DNA from: Betaproteobacteria bacterium
GTDB lineage: Bacteria > Pseudomonadota > Gammaproteobacteria > Burkholderiales > Thiobacillaceae
NCBI GenBank assembly: GCA_020049245.1
Contig: JAIFLB010000157.1
Location: 1-9,636, forward strand
Length of the DNA stretch: 9,636 nt
Direction: 5' to 3'
A program made the position numbers and the translations under genes. Every line of letters begins with the position of its first letter. The stretch's first letter is position 1. Shown here in pieces: positions 7,576-9,636 of the stretch. The notes under the pieces are model-generated. The model ran no database searches. It saw nothing but the letters and a program-made list of their open reading frames with translations, and was not told the origin of the DNA.

Positions 7576-7958
7576 ATGCAAAAACGGCATCACACCACGG
7601 TGCAAGCGATCTACCCGATCGGCCGCTGCTTGCGCGGCTGGATCTGGACGCCATCGAAGCGCCACGCCTGCGACTCGGCGACGACACGCCGCTGTTGGCC
7701 ACGGCCAACTCGGCCAGCCTCGGCGTCGCCAGCGGCCGCATCGCGCTGGGCGAACACACACTGGCGGAAGGCGACACGATCTGCCTGGACGGCGAGTCCG
7801 GCCACATCTACGCGGGCAGTCCGCACATCGAACATGAACATCCGTTGGCGCTGCTGGCGGAAGTCGAGCGTTGGAAAGCGGCGTCAGACAAGGCAGGCTC
7901 TTTCAGTCATTCAGGGATGATCGACAGTAGTCGCGCAACGCGCCGAGGCAGACACTAA
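7576..7958 (+). pseudogene. Frameshifted fragment resembling the PEP-utiliser swivelling domain
   Basis: An ATG at 7576, two bases after the previous stop, opens the frame MQKRHHTTVQAIYPIG. Near 7620-7624 sense passes to another frame, which reads PLLARLDLDAIEAPRLRLGDDTPLLATANSASLGVASGRIALGEHTLAEGDTICLDGESGHIYAG and runs to the stop at 7956-7958. One missing C in the GGCCGC stretch would restore a single frame of about 127 residues. The GDTICLDGESGHIYAG block resembles the C-terminal end of the mobile phosphohistidine domain of pyruvate phosphate dikinase and PEP synthase (pattern G-D-x-I-x-x-D-G-x-x-G-x-V/I-Y). The phosphohistidine motif itself (TGG..SH.A) is absent. It is probably a remnant; a small stand-alone protein hit by an assembly error remains possible. 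Confidence 0.45.
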
Positions 7959-7978
7959 GGCAAACACAAAGGCAAACC

Positions 7979-8845
7979 ATGAAACGTTGCATCCGCATCA
8001 TCGGTGCGGCGAGTGGCCTGGGAGCCCAGGATGTCGGCTGCGCGGATGGTCCGGTCGCCTTTCACCATTCGCAGGCATGGCACGAACTGGCGCACCATCC
8101 AGGCGTCAACTGGGGCGAAACGCTGTTCGCATCCAACGACAAGAGCCATACGCCCGCGACGCGCATTGCCGGCCTGTGCCGGCATCTCGCCGATGTGGTG
8201 GACCAGACCCTGGCGGTGGGCGAATTTCCGGTCGTACTCGGGGGCGATCATTCCATCGCCGTTGGCACCTGGAGCGGCGTCGCCCGCCACGCCGGCGCGC
8301 CGATCGGATTGCTGTGGATCGATGCCCATCTCGACAGCCACACGCTGGAAACCTCGTATTCCGGCGCAATCCACGGCATGCCGCTGGCATTTTTGCTCGG
8401 TCGCGGTGACAAACGCCTGCTCGAAATCGGTCTGCCCGGCCGGCAACTGGAGCCGGCGCATTGCGTAGTGTTCGGCGCGCGCAGTTTCGAACCGGAGGAG
8501 GCGGCGTTCCTGGCAAGCATGCAGGTGCGTGTGATCGGCCAGGCGGAAATCGAACAGCGCGGCTTTCAGACCGCCTTTTACGAGGCATTGACCATTGTTG
8601 CCAGCGCGCCGATGGGCTTTGGCGTCTCGCTTGATCTGGACGCGCTGGATCCAGCGATGGCGCCCGGTGTCGGCAGTCCGGAACCGCATGGCCTGGCCGC
8701 GCCGGATGTACTCAACAGTCTGGATCGACTGGCCCACGAACCCGGGCTGCGTGGCCTGGAAATCGTCGAATTCAATCCGGACCGGGATCGCCAAGGGCTG
8801 ACTGCCAGGCTGATCAGCGCGCTGATCGGAGAATTTCTGCCCTGA
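7979..8845 (+). CDS. Arginase/ureohydrolase family protein
   Basis: Members hydrolyse guanidino compounds; arginase converts L-arginine to ornithine and urea with a two-manganese centre. The 288-residue protein has every metal ligand: H91 (GGDHS), D115, H117 and D119 (DAHLD), and D219 and D221 (SLDLDALDP). E264 (VEFNP) matches the guanidinium-binding Glu, and S128 and H132 (SYSGAIHG) match S137 and H141 of human arginase I. Positions that hold the amino-acid end in classical arginases differ: N130 is H121, N139 is A130, and the D181/D183 pair is S169/E171. I believe a proteobacterial arginase subgroup shares a similar DSHT pattern, so arginase is still the best guess, but another guanidino substrate is possible. 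The ATG at 7979 has AAGG at 7969-7972. A short 9-bp direct repeat (AAGGCAAAC, 7957-7965 and 7969-7977) spans the ribosome-site region. No urease or ornithine gene is nearby. Confidence 0.85.
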   Translation: MKRCIRIIGAASGLGAQDVGCADGPVAFHHSQAWHELAHHPGVNWGETLFASNDKSHTPATRIAGLCRHLADVVDQTLAVGEFPVVLGGDHSIAVGTWSGVARHAGAPIGLLWIDAHLDSHTLETSYSGAIHGMPLAFLLGRGDKRLLEIGLPGRQLEPAHCVVFGARSFEPEEAAFLASMQVRVIGQAEIEQRGFQTAFYEALTIVASAPMGFGVSLDLDALDPAMAPGVGSPEPHGLAAPDVLNSLDRLAHEPGLRGLEIVEFNPDRDRQGLTARLISALIGEFLP

Positions 8846-8847
8846 GA

Positions 8848-8852
8848 TTTAA
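8848..8852. repeat. Left copy of apparent TTTAA target duplication
   Basis: TTTAA directly precedes the left terminal repeat and matches 9148-9152 directly after the right repeat. Because TTTAA is nearly self-complementary, part of it could instead belong to slightly longer terminal repeats. Confidence 0.55.
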
Positions 8853-8870
8853 CCTTGAAACAGCAGTTGA
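8853..8870 (+). repeat. Left terminal inverted repeat (18 bp)
   Basis: It is perfectly complementary, in inverted orientation, to 9130-9147. The AACC/GGTT bases just outside also match, so the inverted identity extends to 20 bp if two bases of TTTAA are counted. Confidence 0.85.
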
Positions 8871-8886
8871 ACCCGACCGAGGGCGT

Positions 8887-9033
8887 GGTGGAGAAGCTGG
8901 CTGGCAAGGCGTGACGACGAGTCATGCCGAGGCATGGCGAGGATAAGCAGGGACTTGGCCGCCGTCTTTTGGCGGCTTAGTCCTTCGCTTAGTAGTTTCA
9001 TCAGGAGCAACGCCGCCAGACGGCTTCTCCACC
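8887..9033. repeat. Internal imperfect inverted repeat of the element
   Basis: GGTGGAGAAGC at 8887-8897 pairs perfectly with GCTTCTCCACC at 9023-9033. After a 3-base mismatch, CTGGC at 8901-8905 pairs with GCCAG at 9015-9019, and GGCGT at 8908-8912 pairs with ACGCC at 9010-9014. In all, 21 base pairs are spread over about 26 positions, enclosing the central hairpin. The pairing is far beyond what random sequence would give and points to a selected fold in RNA or single-stranded DNA. Confidence 0.7.
8945..8990. repeat. Central hairpin of the element
   Basis: The core is GCCGCC (8958-8963) and GGCGGC (8971-8976) around the loop GTCTTTT. It is extended by a G-T pair, one mismatch and GGACT (8951-8955) with AGTCC (8979-8983), and further out by AAGC (8945-8948) with GCTT (8987-8990). 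It is the tip of the nested structure. Confidence 0.65.
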
Positions 9034-9054
9034 CCGACAGCGGGCGGGTAGCGG

Positions 9055-9073
9055 GCTCACCCGAATGGTGAGC
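9055..9073. repeat. Side hairpin in the right arm of the element
   Basis: A perfect 7-bp stem GCTCACC (9055-9061) and GGTGAGC (9067-9073) with loop CGAAT. It lies between the internal inverted repeat and the right terminal repeat, and would form a separate branch if the whole element folds. Confidence 0.6.
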
Positions 9074-9129
9074 AGCATCGAAGCGGATGACATCAGTCTG
9101 CATGAGGCCTCACAAGGGCTAAGGAGCGG

Positions 9130-9147
9130 TCAACTGCTGTTTCAAGG
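9130..9147 (-). repeat. Right terminal inverted repeat (18 bp)
   Basis: Reverse complement of 8853-8870 without mismatch. Confidence 0.85.
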
Positions 9148-9152
9148 TTTAA
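9148..9152. repeat. Right copy of apparent TTTAA target duplication
   Basis: This is the direct repeat partner of 8848-8852, immediately outside the right terminal repeat. Confidence 0.55.
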
Positions 9153-9636
9153 TGCTCAGTCAGCGCCGCAGACAGAGGACGTCGCGGCAAGCGCAGACTC
9201 AATTCCGGCTGTTGTTGGCCGTGTCGAAAGCGTATCCGTTTGCTGTGCGAGCGTTGAGGAATCGGCTCGCAGGCAGTGCCTCCTTCAGATTTACCGGTTC
9301 ACTCGAAGGGGTGCCAGCTTTCAGCACATTTAAGGGCGAGAAGCCGTTTTCGGCGCCGCTGTTCTATGCATACATTCGGCCAGGAACGGCCTTTCAGCGT
9401 GGGTTAGCGACCGTCTCTTGATCGGCTGATCCGACCATTGGAGCGCCTCCAATTTTGGTCAGCAATGCCTCGAGTATCAGCCATTCTGCTGGGAATCGCG
9501 GTGAGCGGCAGCTTCCTGACCTGACGAACTTCTCCTCCCGACCCTCTTCAGTCGCCCAACCTTCGGCTCACTATAAGTCAGCTACCTGGGGTTAAGCCGC
9601 CATTCAAGAGTTCTAGGCGGATGCCTACCTGAATGC
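9153..9636. other. About 480 bases with no recognisable gene
   Basis: No open frame here looks like a known protein, and no tRNA, rRNA or CRISPR pattern is visible. A plus-strand frame of 118 codons (9065-9421) starts inside the mobile element and runs through its right end, which argues against a native gene. Visible structure is a small hairpin GGCC/GGCC at 9378-9391 and a strong imperfect palindrome at 9433-9460. Stops are frequent after 9420. It may be decayed gene or repeat sequence. Confidence 0.5.
9433..9460. terminator. Palindrome with T run, possible intrinsic terminator
   Basis: A perfect 7-bp stem ATTGGAG (9437-9443) and CTCCAAT (9447-9453) with loop CGC is followed by TTT and then GGTC, which pairs with GACC at 9433-9436. 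With the stem's last T, the tail reads TTTT, so on the plus strand it looks like a short terminator. No gene directly upstream is recognised, and it could equally be part of a repeat or a protein-binding palindrome. Confidence 0.4.

Larger units (their letters stand above)
8853..9147. mobile_element. 295-bp MITE-like element with terminal inverted repeats
   Basis: An 18-bp sequence CCTTGAAACAGCAGTTGA at 8853-8870 recurs as its exact reverse complement at 9130-9147. Both ends abut the same pentamer TTTAA (8848-8852 and 9148-9152), as expected for a 5-bp target-site duplication. The element begins two bases after the arginase stop, allowing for the duplication. The interior encodes no recognisable transposase; the open frames in it are short and not protein-like. 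It carries several nested inverted repeats (listed separately). The layout is that of a non-autonomous miniature inverted-repeat transposable element, or an insertion sequence that lost its transposase. I do not recognise the terminal repeat as belonging to a named family. Confidence 0.7.

Noticed and set aside
7957..7977. Tandem AAGGCAAAC copies before the arginase start
   Set aside because: Two 9-bp copies are likely chance or minor slippage around the ribosome site; not treated as a regulatory element or array.
7955..8794. Minus-strand frame opposite the arginase gene (279 codons)
   Set aside because: The plus strand carries all arginase metal motifs; the opposite frame is compositionally a shadow.
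8849..9103. 84-codon minus-strand frame inside the mobile element, tested as a possible transposase remnant
   Set aside because: It contains no DDE/DEDD or helix-turn-helix signature and includes the terminal repeat and palindromes, so it is open by chance.

Overview
The window reads as a chromosomal segment from a betaproteobacterium, most likely of the Rhodocyclales/Nitrosomonadales type. This is inferred from the gene order mrdA-rodA-rlpA-dacC-dat-ybeD-lipB, which I know from that group, and from the GC-rich codon use. No species can be named from the sequence alone.

Positions 1-2814 hold the elongasome pair. The 3' part of mrdA (PBP2, cut by the window edge) overlaps rodA, whose GTG start lies inside the mrdA stop. 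Positions 2874-5424 hold two further wall genes. One is rlpA, a septal lytic transglycosylase lipoprotein with two SPOR domains instead of the usual one. The other is a PBP5/6-type D,D-carboxypeptidase. Positions 5444-7263 are a tight cluster: D-amino acid aminotransferase (supplying D-Ala/D-Glu for the wall), ybeD overlapping it by 4 nt, and lipB (lipoyl transfer). The genes from 1 to 7263 are all on the plus strand and most of them build or remodel peptidoglycan. RodA polymerises glycan, PBP2 crosslinks it, RlpA cleaves denuded strands, the carboxypeptidase trims D-Ala, and Dat makes D-amino acids.

After lipB the usual partner lipA is missing. In its place, 7303-7958 holds two small, apparently frameshifted reading frames: a PhoU/DUF47-like helical fragment and a fragment resembling the C-terminal part of the swivelling domain of PEP-utilising enzymes. 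An intact arginase-family gene follows (7979-8845), with substitutions at positions that bind the amino-acid part of arginine in classical arginases.

Two bases past the arginase stop begins a 295-bp miniature element (8853-9147). It has 18-bp perfect terminal inverted repeats, an apparent 5-bp target duplication (TTTAA), and a nested set of internal inverted repeats able to fold into a long branched structure. It encodes no recognisable transposase. The last ~480 bases hold no recognisable gene, only a strong imperfect palindrome near 9433-9460.

The points most worth a second look are the structured mobile element, the apparent in-frame loss of about 13 conserved residues from the transpeptidase domain of PBP2, the double-SPOR RlpA, the broken locus where lipA is expected, and the altered arginase pocket.
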